64,000 nt of DNA from positions 327,119 through 391,118 of the forward strand of contig NZ_JYLK01000003.1 in assembly GCF_001439805.1 (NCBI RefSeq). Direction: 5' to 3'. Below the pieces are notes generated by a model that was not told where the DNA came from, did not search any database, and saw only the letters and a program-made list of their open reading frames with translations. The stretch comes from Pseudomonas trivialis. Its GTDB lineage: Bacteria; Pseudomonadota; Gammaproteobacteria; Pseudomonadales; Pseudomonadaceae. The position numbers were made by a program, and so were the translations under genes. This document shows, one piece after another, positions 37,564 to 47,282 of this stretch (the first letter of the stretch is position 1; each line of letters begins with the position of its first letter).

Positions 37564-37635
37564 AGAGCTACACCTTGGCTGGCTCAAAAAACAACATCGT
37601 CCAGCAGACAGACATTTTTTCTTGCGGAGCAATCG

Positions 37636-39555
37636 ATGAACAGCTGGTTCGGTAACATCAGCGTAAACCTCAAACTCGGCCTGGGCTTCGGCCTGGTGCT
37701 TGTCCTGACCTCGATCCTGGCATTAACCGGCTGGACCAGCCTGGGCGGCCTGATCGACCGCAGCAACTGGATGAGCGACATCACCCAACTTAATGCCTCC
37801 CTGACCAAACTGCGCATCGTGCGCCTGCAATATATGCTGGCCAACGGTGACGAGACCGTCGCACAAAACGTGCAGACCAACCTTGAAGCGTTCACCGCCC
37901 AGCAGCAAAAGCTGCTCGACAGTTTCAAGAGCCCGGAAAACCTCAAGCTGCTCAACGCACAGAAAACCGTGATCACCGCCTACCAGCAGTCGCTGAACAA
38001 GATGCGCGAGGCCTACCGCAACGGCAACGCTGCACGCGAAATGATGGGGGACAAGGCCGACATCGCCAACGCGCAGATCAGCGCCCTTGAAGCCAGCGTG
38101 CTGCAGATGCCCGACAGCCCGGAGCGCTTCGCTCAATACCAGGCGGTGGTCAATACCAAGATCGAACTCCAGCAGGCACGTTACGAGGTGCGTGGTTATA
38201 CCAACAACGTCAATGCAGAGAACGAGGCCCGTGCCGCCGCGCAAATCGAAAAGGCCATCAGCAGCCTGAAGAACCTCAGTGCCGCCTTTGGCAGCAGCCA
38301 GCAAACCGCGCTGAGTTCCCTGGAAACCGCGCTGGGCGCCTATCGCAGCGCCGTGCAAAGCTACAAGGCTGCGAGTGCCAACATCGTCAGCGCCCGCGCC
38401 GAAATGACCACCCAAGGCGCCGATATCGTCACAATCAGCGAGAAGCTCTACGAGATCCAGCTGCAACGTCGTGACGCCGAAAGCGCCCAGGCCCGCAGCC
38501 TGCAGTTGATCAGCACGCTGCTGGCCCTGCTCGTTGGCATCATTGCGGCGCTGGTGATCACGCGCCAGATCACCCGCCCGCTGCAGGAAACCCTTGCCGT
38601 GGTCGAGCGCATTGCCTCCGGCGACCTGAGCCACAACATCCAGGTCACCCGCCGGGACGAGCTGGGCGTGCTGCAACAAGGCATCCAGCGCATGGGCACC
38701 ACCCTGCGCGAGCTGATCAGCGGCATTCGCGACGGCGTGACCCAGATCGCCAGCGCTGCCGAAGAGTTGTCGGCCGTGACCGAGCAGACCAGCGCCGGGG
38801 TCAACAGCCAGAAGATCGAGACCGACCAGGTCGCCACCGCCATGCATGAGATGACTGCCACCGTGCAGGAAGTGGCGCGCAACGCCGAACAGGCGTCACT
38901 GGCCGCCGCCGATGCTGACGGTCAGGCCCGGGCCGGCGACAAGGTGGTGGCCGAAGCCATCGCCCAGATCGAACGCCTCGCCGCCGAAGTGGCACGTTCC
39001 ACCGACGCCATGTCGCATCTGCAACAAGAGAGCAACAAGATCGGCAGCGTGATGGACGTGATCAAGGCCGTGGCCGAACAGACCAACCTGCTGGCACTCA
39101 ACGCGGCGATTGAAGCGGCGCGTGCCGGTGAAGCCGGTCGTGGGTTTGCGGTAGTGGCCGACGAAGTGCGTGGCCTGGCCCAACGCACGCAAAAATCCAC
39201 CGAGGAAATCGAAGGCCTGGTTGCCGGTTTGCAGAACGGTACCCAGCAAGTGGCCAACGTGATGAACAACAGCCGCAGCCTCACCGACAGCAGTGTCGAG
39301 CTGACGCGCAAGGCTGGTGTATCGCTGGAAAACATCACCCGCACGGTGTCGAACATTCAGTCGATGAACCAGCAGATTGCCGCAGCGGCCGAACAGCAAA
39401 GTGCGGTGGCCGAAGAAATCAGCCGCAGTATCGTGAATGTGCGTGACGTGTCGGAACAGACCGCCACGGCAAGCAACGAAACGGCCAGGTCGAGCGTGGA
39501 ACTGGCGCGATTGGGCAGCCAGTTGCAGCAGATGGTCAGCCACTTCCGCGTTTAA
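37636..39555 (+). CDS. Methyl-accepting chemotaxis protein, HBM-type sensor
   Basis: 639-residue inner-membrane chemoreceptor: a first helix (about 12-34), a helical periplasmic ligand domain of about 250 residues (Gln/Ala/Asn-rich, HBM-like as in P. putida McpS), a second helix (about 288-310), HAMP (about 311-365) and the cytoplasmic signalling domain whose tip reads [19 protein letters not shown]. There is no C-terminal CheR-binding pentapeptide; it ends SHFRV. HBM receptors often bind organic acids, but the ligand is not readable here. A FliA-like promoter precedes it, and two hairpins follow. Confidence 0.92.
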   Translation: MNSWFGNISVNLKLGLGFGLVLVLTSILALTGWTSLGGLIDRSNWMSDITQLNASLTKLRIVRLQYMLANGDETVAQNVQTNLEAFTAQQQKLLDSFKSPENLKLLNAQKTVITAYQQSLNKMREAYRNGNAAREMMGDKADIANAQISALEASVLQMPDSPERFAQYQAVVNTKIELQQARYEVRGYTNNVNAENEARAAAQIEKAISSLKNLSAAFGSSQQTALSSLETALGAYRSAVQSYKAASANIVSARAEMTTQGADIVTISEKLYEIQLQRRDAESAQARSLQLISTLLALLVGIIAALVITRQITRPLQETLAVVERIASGDLSHNIQVTRRDELGVLQQGIQRMGTTLRELISGIRDGVTQIASAAEELSAVTEQTSAGVNSQKIETDQVATAMHEMTATVQEVARNAEQASLAAADADGQARAGDKVVAEAIAQIERLAAEVARSTDAMSHLQQESNKIGSVMDVIKAVAEQTNLLALNAAIEAARAGEAGRGFAVVADEVRGLAQRTQKSTEEIEGLVAGLQNGTQQVANVMNNSRSLTDSSVELTRKAGVSLENITRTVSNIQSMNQQIAAAAEQQSAVAEEISRSIVNVRDVSEQTATASNETARSSVELARLGSQLQQMVSHFRV

Positions 39556-39566
39556 CAATGCAAAAA

Positions 39567-39592
39567 GCCGCCTCGGGGTTAACCGAGGCGGC
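39567..39592. repeat. Hairpin after the chemoreceptor gene
   Basis: GCCGCCTCGG-GGTTAA-CCGAGGCGGC, a perfect 10-base stem 11 bases after the stop, preceded by AAAAA and followed by TCTCT. On the minus strand the A-run becomes TTTTT, so it could terminate the convergent VOC gene. Confidence 0.6.
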
Positions 39593-39605
39593 TCTCTACA
39601 AAAAA

Positions 39606-39629
39606 CCGCCCCGACCAGGGCGGTTTTTT
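39606..39629 (+). terminator. Rho-independent terminator of the chemoreceptor gene
   Basis: CCGCCC-CGACCA-GGGCGG followed by TTTTTT. AAAAA also precedes it, so it can act in both directions between two convergent genes. Confidence 0.85.
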
Positions 39630-39648
39630 ATTGCCTGCTATTTACCAC

Positions 39649-40017
39649 TCAGCCCTCGCCTTCCTCGACAAATACCAGCCGATTTCCAAACGGGTCCTTG
39701 ATGCTCATCTCCCGCGAGCCCCAGGGGGTTTGCTCAACTCCGGGCTTGGCAAAACGGTAGTCTTTGGCCTGCAATTGCTGCTGGTAAGCGTCCACCCCTT
39801 GCGTCTGAATCCGCACCGCCGACCCTGGCGACGCATCGCCATGGTGCTCGGACAAATGCAGCACACACTCCCCCAGCGACACCTGCAGGTACAGCGGATA
39901 ATTCGCTTCGAACCGATGCTGCCAATCGACCTTGAACCCCAGGAATTCGACGTAGAATTCCAACGCCTTGGCCTCGTCGAAACTGCGCAGGATGGGGATG
40001 ACTTTTCCCAAGTGCAT
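39649..40017 (-). CDS. VOC-family (glyoxalase/bleomycin-resistance-like) protein
   Basis: 122-residue metal-binding fold protein. It begins MHLGKVIPILRSFDEAKA and has KDPFGNRLVFVEE near the end, the second half of the VOC repeat. GGAGCGATCG precedes ATG 40017. The family includes glyoxalases, dioxygenases and antibiotic-binding proteins; which applies is unclear. It resembles bleomycin-resistance-type proteins, but resistance is not implied. Confidence 0.85.
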   Translation of the reverse strand: MHLGKVIPILRSFDEAKALEFYVEFLGFKVDWQHRFEANYPLYLQVSLGECVLHLSEHHGDASPGSAVRIQTQGVDAYQQQLQAKDYRFAKPGVEQTPWGSREMSIKDPFGNRLVFVEEGEG

Positions 40018-40177
40018 GGCGATCGCTCCGTGTAAAAGAGCGCCCACTATAGAGCTGAAAACCCACGAAGAAAATTCACCAGGAGAGGGGGTTTACAGCT
40101 CGCTCGGAGGTGCCCGAAACTCAAGCGCTGTCTGCGAGTCATAGACTGCGACTCCACTCAAGCCCAGGAACCCGACC

Positions 40178-40558
40178 ATGATTCGTACATCCTTTGCCGT
40201 CAGCGCCCTGCTTCTGGCGATTTGCGGCACCGCTTCAGCCGCCGACAATCCTGCGCTGAAAAAATGCATGGACAGCGCCGAAACGACCCTCGCCATGGTC
40301 ACGTGCAATGTCAAGGAAACCAAGGTGCAGGATGCGCGCCTGAACAGGGCCTACAAGACTGCACTGGGCGCCCAGGAAGGTGAACGCAAGAAGCAACTTC
40401 AGGACGTGCAGCGCCTGTGGATCCAGTACCGCGACGCCAATTGCGCGTTCGTCGGCAGCGCCACCGGCGGCACCATCGATCAGGTCAACGGCTCCGGCTG
40501 CGTACTGGACATGACCCAGACCCGCGCTCAGGAACTCGAAGATCTGGTTGGGCCATAA
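40178..40558 (+). CDS. LprI/DUF1311-family secreted protein
   Basis: 126 residues with a clear signal peptide (MIRTSFAVSALLLAICGTASA). The mature domain has conserved Cys (KKCMDSA, ATCN-like MVTCNV, DANCAF, GSGCVL) and the LprI-type block QDVQRLWIQYRDANCAF. The family includes lysozyme-inhibitor-like proteins, so a periplasmic protective role is possible but not shown. Monocistronic. Confidence 0.85.
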   Translation: MIRTSFAVSALLLAICGTASAADNPALKKCMDSAETTLAMVTCNVKETKVQDARLNRAYKTALGAQEGERKKQLQDVQRLWIQYRDANCAFVGSATGGTIDQVNGSGCVLDMTQTRAQELEDLVGP

Positions 40559-40568
40559 ACAGACACGT

Positions 40569-42014
40569 TCAATCGTGATGCACCCTCGCTCGCTTGAGCA
40601 GCTTCTTGCAGCGTTCCGACAGGTGCAGCACCCGCACATGCTTGCCGGCCTTGGTGTAGCGCTCGCGCAGGGTCATCAGCGCAGCGATCGCTGAATAGTC
40701 CACAAAGCTCAGGTGACGGCAATCGAGCGTCACCTGGGCCGGGTCGTTGGCCGGGTCGAACCGGTTCAGAAACGGCGTGGTCGAGGCAAAGAACAAGGTG
40801 CCGTGCAGCCGATACAACTTGCTGCCATCCGCCTCCAGGTGCTCATCGGCATACAGTTCACGGGCCTGCTGCCAGGCGAAATTCAGCGCCGCGATCACGA
40901 TGCCGCACAGCACGGCCGTGGCGAGGTCGGTGAACACCGTGATCACCGTCACCGCAATGATCACCAGCACATCATTGACCGGCACCTTGTTGATCACCCG
41001 CAAGGATGCCCAGGCGAAGGTCTGCTGGGACACCACGAACATCACCCCCACCAGCGCCGCCAGCGGGATGCGTTCGATCAATGGCGACAGAAACAGAATG
41101 AACAACAGGATCATTACCCCGGCAAACACCCCGGAGAATCGCCCGCGCCCACCGGAACTGAGGTTGATCACGGTTTGCCCGATCATCGCGCAGCCACCCA
41201 TGCCGCCGAACAGGCCCGAGACCATGTTCGCCGCCCCCAGCGCCACGCTTTCGCGGTCCGGGTAGCCACGGGTCTCGGTGATTTCGTCGGTGAGGTTCAG
41301 GGTGAGCAGGGTTTCCAGCAGGCCGACCATCGCCATCAGGAACGCATAGGGCGCGATGATGGTGAGGGTTTCCAGGGTCCAGGGAATCTGCGGCAGCGCA
41401 AAGGTCGGCAGGCCGCCGGCGATGTGGGCCATGTCGCCCAGGGTGCGGGTGGGCAGGCCAAGCAGGTACACCGCCAGGCCCACGCCGAGGATCGCCACCA
41501 ACGCCGGCGGCACCGCGCGCGTCAGGCGTGGCAGCAGGTAAACAATCGCCATCGTCGCCGCCACCAGGCCGACCATCACGTACAGCGCCGTGCCGCTGAG
41601 CCAGTGTTCGCCCCGCTTGAAATGCTCCAGTTGCGCCAGCGCAATGATGATCGCCAGGCCATTGACGAACCCCAGCATCACCGAATGCGGCACCATGCGC
41701 ACCAGCTTGCCCAGGCGCAGCACGCCAAAGGCGACCATGACCAGCCCGCCGAGCAGCACCGTGGCCAGCAGGTATTGCACGCCGTGTTGCACCACCAGCG
41801 CGACGATCACCACCGCCATCGAGCCTGCCGCACCGGACACCATGCCGGGCCGACCGCCGAACAACGCGGTGAGGGTGCAGATGATGAAGGCGCCATACAG
41901 GCCCATCAGCGGGTTGAGATGGGCCACCAGGGCAAAGGCGATGCACTCGGGCAGCAATGCGAAAGACGTGGTGAGGCCGGCCAGGGCGTCGGCGCGCAAA
42001 CGGGTGAAAGTCAT
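40569..42014 (-). CDS. SulP-family anion transporter with STAS domain
   Basis: 481-residue inner-membrane permease, 10-12 helices followed by a C-terminal STAS domain (about 385-481). Begins MTFTRLRADALAGLTTSFALLPE, with an internal GGMGGCAMIGQTVINLSSGGR. SulP proteins move sulfate, bicarbonate or dicarboxylates; the substrate is undetermined. The frame is open up to 42137, but ATG 42014 is at the family start. Monocistronic, and downstream of the LysR gene. Confidence 0.9.
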   Translation of the reverse strand: MTFTRLRADALAGLTTSFALLPECIAFALVAHLNPLMGLYGAFIICTLTALFGGRPGMVSGAAGSMAVVIVALVVQHGVQYLLATVLLGGLVMVAFGVLRLGKLVRMVPHSVMLGFVNGLAIIIALAQLEHFKRGEHWLSGTALYVMVGLVAATMAIVYLLPRLTRAVPPALVAILGVGLAVYLLGLPTRTLGDMAHIAGGLPTFALPQIPWTLETLTIIAPYAFLMAMVGLLETLLTLNLTDEITETRGYPDRESVALGAANMVSGLFGGMGGCAMIGQTVINLSSGGRGRFSGVFAGVMILLFILFLSPLIERIPLAALVGVMFVVSQQTFAWASLRVINKVPVNDVLVIIAVTVITVFTDLATAVLCGIVIAALNFAWQQARELYADEHLEADGSKLYRLHGTLFFASTTPFLNRFDPANDPAQVTLDCRHLSFVDYSAIAALMTLRERYTKAGKHVRVLHLSERCKKLLKRARVHHD

Positions 42015-42159
42015 GGAGGTACCAGGGAGTTGCGGGGGGTCAGGCGGGGAATGGTACGGAAATGTGCTCGGAGGGGCCAGTGAAGTGTGACGACAGGTGG
42101 CCCAAGGCGCGCCCTTCGCGGACGAGCCCGCTGCCACAGTTGGCGGTGTTTACCGCCTG

Positions 42160-43056
42160 TCAGCAGGCATAGCGCGCCAGCTTGGCCTGGATGAAATCCA
42201 GGAAGCACTGAATGCGCAGCGCCAGTTGCGAGTTGCGGTAGAACACCGCGTGGATCGGCTGGCGATACCCGCTGTTGAACGCCTCCAGCACCGGCACCAG
42301 GCGCCCGGCGCTGATGTCTTCGCCCGTCATGAAGTTCGACAGGCAGCCAATGCCCTGCCCTTGCAACGCCAGGTGCCGCACGGTTTCGCCGCTGGAGGCG
42401 ACAATGGCCGGCTGGATCAGCCAGCGGTCGCCCTCCACATGGCGCAGGGGCCAGTGGTTGAGGGTCTCGGTCTGGCTGAAGCCCAGCAAGGTGTGCTGCG
42501 CCAGGTCAGCGACACTGGCCGGCGTGCCGTGTCGCTTGAGGTATTCCGGGCTGGCCAGCACATGCAGCGGCGTGCAGCCAAGAGCGCGTGCGTGCAGGGT
42601 CGAGTCGGCCAGGGCGCCGATGCGTATGGCAATGTCGGTGCTGTGTTCCAGCAGGTCGATGATCAGGTCATCGCTGTTGAGCTCCAGCTGGATCTGCGGG
42701 TACAAGGCTCGAAACTCGGCAATGTACGGCACGATCCCATGCAGCATGAACGGCACCGCTGCATTGACCCGCAGTCGCCCGGCCGGGGTTTTCTGGCGCG
42801 ACGACAGGTGCTCCTCCAGCTCATCCATCTGCGCCAGGATCCGCTTGGCCTGTTCGAAGAAGTACCGGCCCTCTTCCGTCAGGTCCATGCGCCGCGTGGT
42901 GCGGTTGATCAGCGTGGTGTCGAGCTTGGCCTCCAGCCGCGAGAGCGTGCGGCTGACCGCCGAGGGCGTCTGCCCGGCCTGCTCGGCCGCCGCCGAAATC
43001 GAGCCGCACTCGATCACGCTGACGAAGATCTGTAGCTCATCGGATCGGGCTTTCAA
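42160..43056 (-). CDS. LysR-family regulator (mdaB-linked)
   Basis: 299-residue regulator with an N-terminal winged helix (LQIFVSVIECGSISAAAEQ, PSAVSRTLSRLEAKL, LINRTTRRMDLTEEGRY) and a substrate-binding domain. The likely start is a TTG at 43056, with GAGGA seven bases upstream; no ATG in frame fits. It follows mdaB by 31 bases on the same strand, so the two are probably one unit, and the regulator may control mdaB. Weak start assignment, firm family. Confidence 0.85.
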   Translation of the reverse strand: MKARSDELQIFVSVIECGSISAAAEQAGQTPSAVSRTLSRLEAKLDTTLINRTTRRMDLTEEGRYFFEQAKRILAQMDELEEHLSSRQKTPAGRLRVNAAVPFMLHGIVPYIAEFRALYPQIQLELNSDDLIIDLLEHSTDIAIRIGALADSTLHARALGCTPLHVLASPEYLKRHGTPASVADLAQHTLLGFSQTETLNHWPLRHVEGDRWLIQPAIVASSGETVRHLALQGQGIGCLSNFMTGEDISAGRLVPVLEAFNSGYRQPIHAVFYRNSQLALRIQCFLDFIQAKLARYAC

Positions 43057-43087
43057 GGGGCTGTCCTCGTGATCGGTCGACGCAAGC

Positions 43088-43678
43088 TTACACCGACAGG
43101 CCCAACACCTGTGCCAGATGCTGTTCGTAGCGCGCCACATCGGCTTCGATGGCCGGGCGTTTCATCACATCCACGCAAAGGAACGTCGGCAACGCGCTCA
43201 TGCCGAGAAACGCATTGGCCTTGTGGAACGGAAAGTACACCGCATCCACGCCCTTGGCTTCGAAGAAGTCGGCCGGGTCGTCAAAGGCCTGCTGCGGCGC
43301 GTTCCAGGTCAGCGACAGCATGTAGCGTTTGCCCTGGATCAGGCCGCCGCTGCCATACTTTTGCGAGGCATCGGAGCGGGTACGGCCATCGCTGGCGTAG
43401 AGGCTGCCGTGGCCTTCGGTGAAGACTTCGTCGATGTATTTCTTGACGATCCACGGCGCGCCCATCCACCAGCCGGGCATCTGATAGATGATCACATCGG
43501 CCCAGAGGAACTTGGCGACTTCTTCGGCAACATCATAGCCTTGGTCGATGTGGGTGACCTTGACCTCGAGGCCGCCACGGTCGAGCACGGCCAAGGCGGC
43601 CTCATGCAGGGTGGCGTTGTAGCGGCCATCGGAATGGGCGAATTTTTTGCCACCGTTGAGCAGAAGTACTTTTTTCAT
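43088..43678 (-). CDS. mdaB: NAD(P)H:quinone oxidoreductase MdaB
   Basis: 196-residue FMN/FAD-dependent two-electron quinone reductase, cytoplasmic. Begins MKKVLLLNGGKKFAHS, with YQMPGWWMGAPWIVKKYID as the flavin-site block, and GKRYMLSLTWNAP. These are the MdaB signatures. Protects from quinone redox cycling. Start at ATG 43678; its ribosome site is weak. Upstream of a LysR gene on the same strand. Confidence 0.92.
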   Translation of the reverse strand: MKKVLLLNGGKKFAHSDGRYNATLHEAALAVLDRGGLEVKVTHIDQGYDVAEEVAKFLWADVIIYQMPGWWMGAPWIVKKYIDEVFTEGHGSLYASDGRTRSDASQKYGSGGLIQGKRYMLSLTWNAPQQAFDDPADFFEAKGVDAVYFPFHKANAFLGMSALPTFLCVDVMKRPAIEADVARYEQHLAQVLGLSV

Positions 43679-43801
43679 GGGAGGGGTCCTGAGGGTTATC
43701 AATACAGGCCGTCAGGCTATCGATATCGCCCACCCGGAATAAGCGGCGGCGCGGCAAAATACAGTTGACCAGAACGCACGAATGGAGCGTTATTGTTGAA
43801 T

Positions 43802-44566
43802 TCAGCCGCTGATCAGCAGGTGGGTGCCCAGCAGTGCCATGCCGATGAAGAAAATCCGCTTGAACAGCACCACACTGATGCGTTGGCGCAGCGCCTGCCC
43901 CAGCCACATCCCCAGCAGCGCGGGCACCAGTGCCAGCAACGAGGCGCTGATTTCGCCAGTGCCAAGAGTACCGTGCCAGGCCAGGCCTGCGGCCAGCGCC
44001 AGGGTCGACACGCTGAACGACAACCCCAGGGCCTGCACCAATTGGTCGCGACTCAGGCCGAGCGCCTGCAGACAAGGCACCGCCGGAATCACGAAGACGC
44101 CCGTGGCCGAGGTGATGAGGCCGGTGATCAAACCGCATAACGGCGCCAGCCAGCGCTCGGTGCGCGGCGCCATTGTGAACGTGGGCAGGCACAGGCCGCT
44201 GAGCGCGTAAATCAACAACGCCGCGCCCAGTGCGCGCACCATCCACTGCTCGGCGCCCATACCCAGCCACAGCGTGCCCAGCCCGGTGCCGAAGAAAACC
44301 AGCAACAGCATTGGCCATAGACGCTTGAGCAGCGCACTCAAATGGCCGCCGAACGCCAGTTGCCAGAGGTTGGTCACCATGGAGGGAATGATCAGCAGCG
44401 CGGCAGCCTGCGCCGGCAACATAGCCAGACCGAGCAGGCCCATGGCGACGGTGGGCAGGCCGAGGCCGATAACACCCTTGACCGTGCCGGCCAGCAGGAA
44501 GGTACCGATGACCAGCATGGTCAGGGTAGGACCGAGACTTTGGTAGAACGTGAGAAAGGTCGTCAT
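43802..44566 (-). CDS. TSUP (TauE/SafE) family permease
   Basis: 254-residue inner-membrane protein with 7-8 hydrophobic segments and the TSUP two-repeat form (GVIGLGLPTVAMGLLGLAM and GLITSATGVFVIPAVPCLQAL). Members export sulfite, sulfoacetate or related anions; the substrate is unknown. Divergent from a LysR gene across a REPIN, so the LysR protein is its likely regulator. Confidence 0.85.
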   Translation of the reverse strand: MTTFLTFYQSLGPTLTMLVIGTFLLAGTVKGVIGLGLPTVAMGLLGLAMLPAQAAALLIIPSMVTNLWQLAFGGHLSALLKRLWPMLLLVFFGTGLGTLWLGMGAEQWMVRALGAALLIYALSGLCLPTFTMAPRTERWLAPLCGLITGLITSATGVFVIPAVPCLQALGLSRDQLVQALGLSFSVSTLALAAGLAWHGTLGTGEISASLLALVPALLGMWLGQALRQRISVVLFKRIFFIGMALLGTHLLISG

Positions 44567-44651
44567 GGGGCGATTGTGCGGGCTTCCGGCCGGATCGAAA
44601 ATGCCGCATATACTGAGGCTGCCTCTTGTTTTGCGTGAGGCTTAGGGCCTC

Positions 44652-44723
44652 ATCGGGAGCAAGCCCCCTCCCACATTTGAAAGTATTCACAAGTCTTCAT
44701 GTGGGAGGGGGCTTGCTCCCGAT
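44652..44723. repeat. REPIN of the GGGAGGGGGCTTGCTCCC family, reversed arrangement
   Basis: The two REPs are ATCGGGAGCAAGCCCCCTCCCACAT (44652-44676) and GTGGGAGGGGGCTTGCTCCCGAT (44701-44723). Here the CCCAC/GTGGG sides face inwards, the opposite of 25596-25686 and 51290-51376. It lies in the divergent promoter region of the TSUP and LysR genes. Confidence 0.85.
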
Positions 44724-44754
44724 AGCGTCAGCCCAATCAACGGAAACCCCAGCC

Positions 44755-45663
44755 ATGCACTTTGACCTGATCGACCTGCGCCTCTACCTGCATACCCTCG
44801 ACACCGGCAACATCACCGCCGGTGCCGCCCGCAGCCATCTGTCCCTGGCCGCCGCCAGCGCCCGTATCCGCGCCATGGAAGCTTCGCTGGGCATTGCCTT
44901 TCTTGAGCGCGGCCGCCGTGGCGTCGCGCCAACGCCCGCCGGCAAAGCCCTGGCCCGCCATGCACGACTGCTGCTGCAACAGGCCGATCACCTGCAACAG
45001 GACCTGGCGGCATACGCCAACGGCGTCAAAGGCCAGGTGCGTCTGCTGTGCAACACCACCGCCCTCAGCGAATACCTGCCGGAACCGCTGGCGGCGTTTC
45101 TGCGCGAACACCCCAACCTCGATATCGACCTGCAGGAGCTGCCGAGCCTGCGCATCACCCAGGCCCTGCGCCAGGGCACGGCGGACCTGGGCATCATCTC
45201 CGACGCGGTCGACACCCATGGCTTGCAGACCCTGCCCTTTCGCGATGACCCGCTGGTGCTGATCATGCCGCTGGATCATCCCTTGGCAGCCGCCCCGGTC
45301 AGCTTTATCGACAGCCTGCAACACGACTACGTCGGTCTGGCCGCCCATAGTGCGCTGGCGGTGTACCTGGAGGAACAGGCCCTGCACACAGGGTTTCGCC
45401 TGCAAACCCGCATCCGCGCCGATGGCTTCGAGGGGTTGATGCGCATGGTGGCCGGTGGGGCAGGCATCGGGATCGTGCCGCAGGCGGCGCTGGCGCGCGG
45501 GCCGGCGCCGCGTGCCTTCAAGGCTCAAGCGCTGGCGGAAGAGTGGGCCTGTCGTCGGTTGCTGCTGTGCGCGCGCTCGTTCGAACAGTTGCCGGGGTAT
45601 GCCAAGGCGCTGTGGGAAGCCTTGAGCAAGCCGCTCCCACATTTTGATCTTCATTCAACTTAA
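44755..45663 (+). CDS. LysR-family regulator (TSUP-linked)
   Basis: 302-residue regulator; N-terminal winged helix (LRLYLHTLDTGNITAGAARS, LAAASARIRAMEASLGIAFL) and LysR substrate domain (RADGFEGLMRMVAGGAGIG). ATG 44755 is preferred over the longer frame that runs through the REPIN. Its 3' end runs through a REP-like fragment, so the last residues (SKPLPHFDLHST) come from that repeat. Divergent from the TSUP gene. Confidence 0.88.
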   Translation: MHFDLIDLRLYLHTLDTGNITAGAARSHLSLAAASARIRAMEASLGIAFLERGRRGVAPTPAGKALARHARLLLQQADHLQQDLAAYANGVKGQVRLLCNTTALSEYLPEPLAAFLREHPNLDIDLQELPSLRITQALRQGTADLGIISDAVDTHGLQTLPFRDDPLVLIMPLDHPLAAAPVSFIDSLQHDYVGLAAHSALAVYLEEQALHTGFRLQTRIRADGFEGLMRMVAGGAGIGIVPQAALARGPAPRAFKAQALAEEWACRRLLLCARSFEQLPGYAKALWEALSKPLPHFDLHST

Positions 45664-45751
45664 GGTTCTGTAATATCTGCCCCCTCAGCGTCCGGGGATG
45701 GGTTCTGCGTGCAACCGATCCTGCGGAACAACAAGTAGAAGGTAATGTTTA

Positions 45752-47152
45752 ATGGCGGATGACACAGTAAACCCGGTAGGCCTCAAGCGTGGCCTGAAGA
45801 ACCGGCATATTCAGTTGATCGCCCTGGGCGGTGCGATTGGTACGGGCCTGTTCCTCGGTTCCGCCGGGGTGCTCAAGTCGGCGGGGCCGTCGATGATCCT
45901 CGGTTACGCGATTGCCGGTTTCATCGCGTTCCTGATGATGCGCCAGCTCGGCGAGATGATCGTCGAGGAACCGGTGGCCGGTTCCTTCAGCCACTTTGCC
46001 CATAAATACTGGGGCGGCTACGCGGGTTTTCTGTCCGGCTGGAACTACTGGGTGCTCTACGTGCTGGTGGGCATGGCCGAACTGACGGCGGTGGGCAAGT
46101 ACATCCAGTTCTGGTGGCCCCAGATTCCGACCTGGGTCAGCGCGCTGGTGTTCTTCGCCGCCGTGAACCTGATCAACACCCTGAACGTGAAGATCTTCGG
46201 TGAGGCCGAGTTCTGGTTCGCGATCATCAAGGTGGTGGCGATCGTCGGCATGATCATGCTCGGCGGCTACCTGCTGTTCAGCGGCGGCGGTGGCCCGCAG
46301 GCGTCGGTCAGCAACCTGTGGAGTCACGGCGGGTTCTTTCCCAATGGCGGCATGGGGCTGTTGATGGCCATGGCGTTCATCCTGTTCTCGTTCGGTGGCC
46401 TGGAGCTGGTGGGCATCACCGCCGCCGAAGCCAGCGAGCCGCGCAAGGTGATCCCCAAGGCGATCAACCAGGTGGTCTACCGCATCCTGATTTTCTACGT
46501 CGGCGCGCTGACCGTGCTGCTGTCGCTGTACCCATGGGACCAATTGCTGCAAACCCTCGGCGCCTCGGGCGATGCCTACAGCGGCAGCCCGTTTGTGCAG
46601 ATCTTCTCGCTGATTGGCAACGACACCGCCGCGCACATCCTCAATTTCGTGGTGCTGACCGCGGCGCTGTCGGTGTACAACAGCGGCGTGTACTGCAACA
46701 GCCGCATGCTGTTCGGCCTGGCCGAGCAGGGCGATGCGCCCAAGGTGCTGATGAAGCTCAACAAGCAGGGCGTGCCACTGCGGGCGCTGGCAGTTTCGGC
46801 GCTGGTGACGCTGCTTTGCGTGGTGGTCAACTACGTGGCCCCCAAAAGTGCGCTGGAGCTGCTGTTTGCACTGGCGGTTGCCTCGCTGATGATCAACTGG
46901 GCGCTGATCAGTATCACCCACATCAAGTTCCGCAAGGCCATGGGCGAGCAAGGCGTGACGCCGTCGTTCAAGACCTTCTGGTTCCCGTTCAGCAACTACC
47001 TGTGCCTGGCGTTCATGGTGATGATCATCAGCGTGATGCTGGCGATTCCGGGGATTCGCGAGTCGGTGTACGCGATGCCGGTGTGGGTGGGGATCATCTA
47101 CCTGGCCTATCGGGTGCGGATGAGAAACGCAAACGCTGCGCCAGCACACTGA
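45752..47152 (+). CDS. aroP: Aromatic amino acid permease AroP
   Basis: 466-residue APC-family symporter with 12 hydrophobic segments, importing Phe, Tyr and Trp. The opening block LKRGLKNRHIQLIALGGAIG and the later MRQLGEMIVEEPVAGSFSHF are almost the same as in E. coli AroP. Monocistronic, followed by an imperfect hairpin at 47161-47180. Possible regulation by TyrR-type factors is not visible. Confidence 0.92.
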   Translation: MADDTVNPVGLKRGLKNRHIQLIALGGAIGTGLFLGSAGVLKSAGPSMILGYAIAGFIAFLMMRQLGEMIVEEPVAGSFSHFAHKYWGGYAGFLSGWNYWVLYVLVGMAELTAVGKYIQFWWPQIPTWVSALVFFAAVNLINTLNVKIFGEAEFWFAIIKVVAIVGMIMLGGYLLFSGGGGPQASVSNLWSHGGFFPNGGMGLLMAMAFILFSFGGLELVGITAAEASEPRKVIPKAINQVVYRILIFYVGALTVLLSLYPWDQLLQTLGASGDAYSGSPFVQIFSLIGNDTAAHILNFVVLTAALSVYNSGVYCNSRMLFGLAEQGDAPKVLMKLNKQGVPLRALAVSALVTLLCVVVNYVAPKSALELLFALAVASLMINWALISITHIKFRKAMGEQGVTPSFKTFWFPFSNYLCLAFMVMIISVMLAIPGIRESVYAMPVWVGIIYLAYRVRMRNANAAPAH

Positions 47153-47282
47153 TTGGATGCGGGAAGGGGCATCCCTTCCCACACCTCATGCGCTTACAGA
47201 CATCCTGATGTCGAGTTCAGACCACTGACGCAACGCCCGAGGCCTTAGGGTGCATCCTTCCATTCCCTGCCTCGGAGTCATC

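Noticed and set aside
40713..42083. Plus-strand frame of 456 codons opposite the SulP transporter
   Set aside because: Very rich in Arg, His and Gln, typical of a GC-rich antisense frame; the transporter on the other strand is unambiguous.
47161..47180. Terminator after aroP
   Set aside because: The GGGAAGG/CCTTCCC hairpin lacks a T-run; too weak to call.
45749..47182. Minus-strand frame of 477 codons opposite aroP
   Set aside because: His/Gln/Arg-rich shadow; AroP on the plus strand is nearly identical to the E. coli protein over long blocks.
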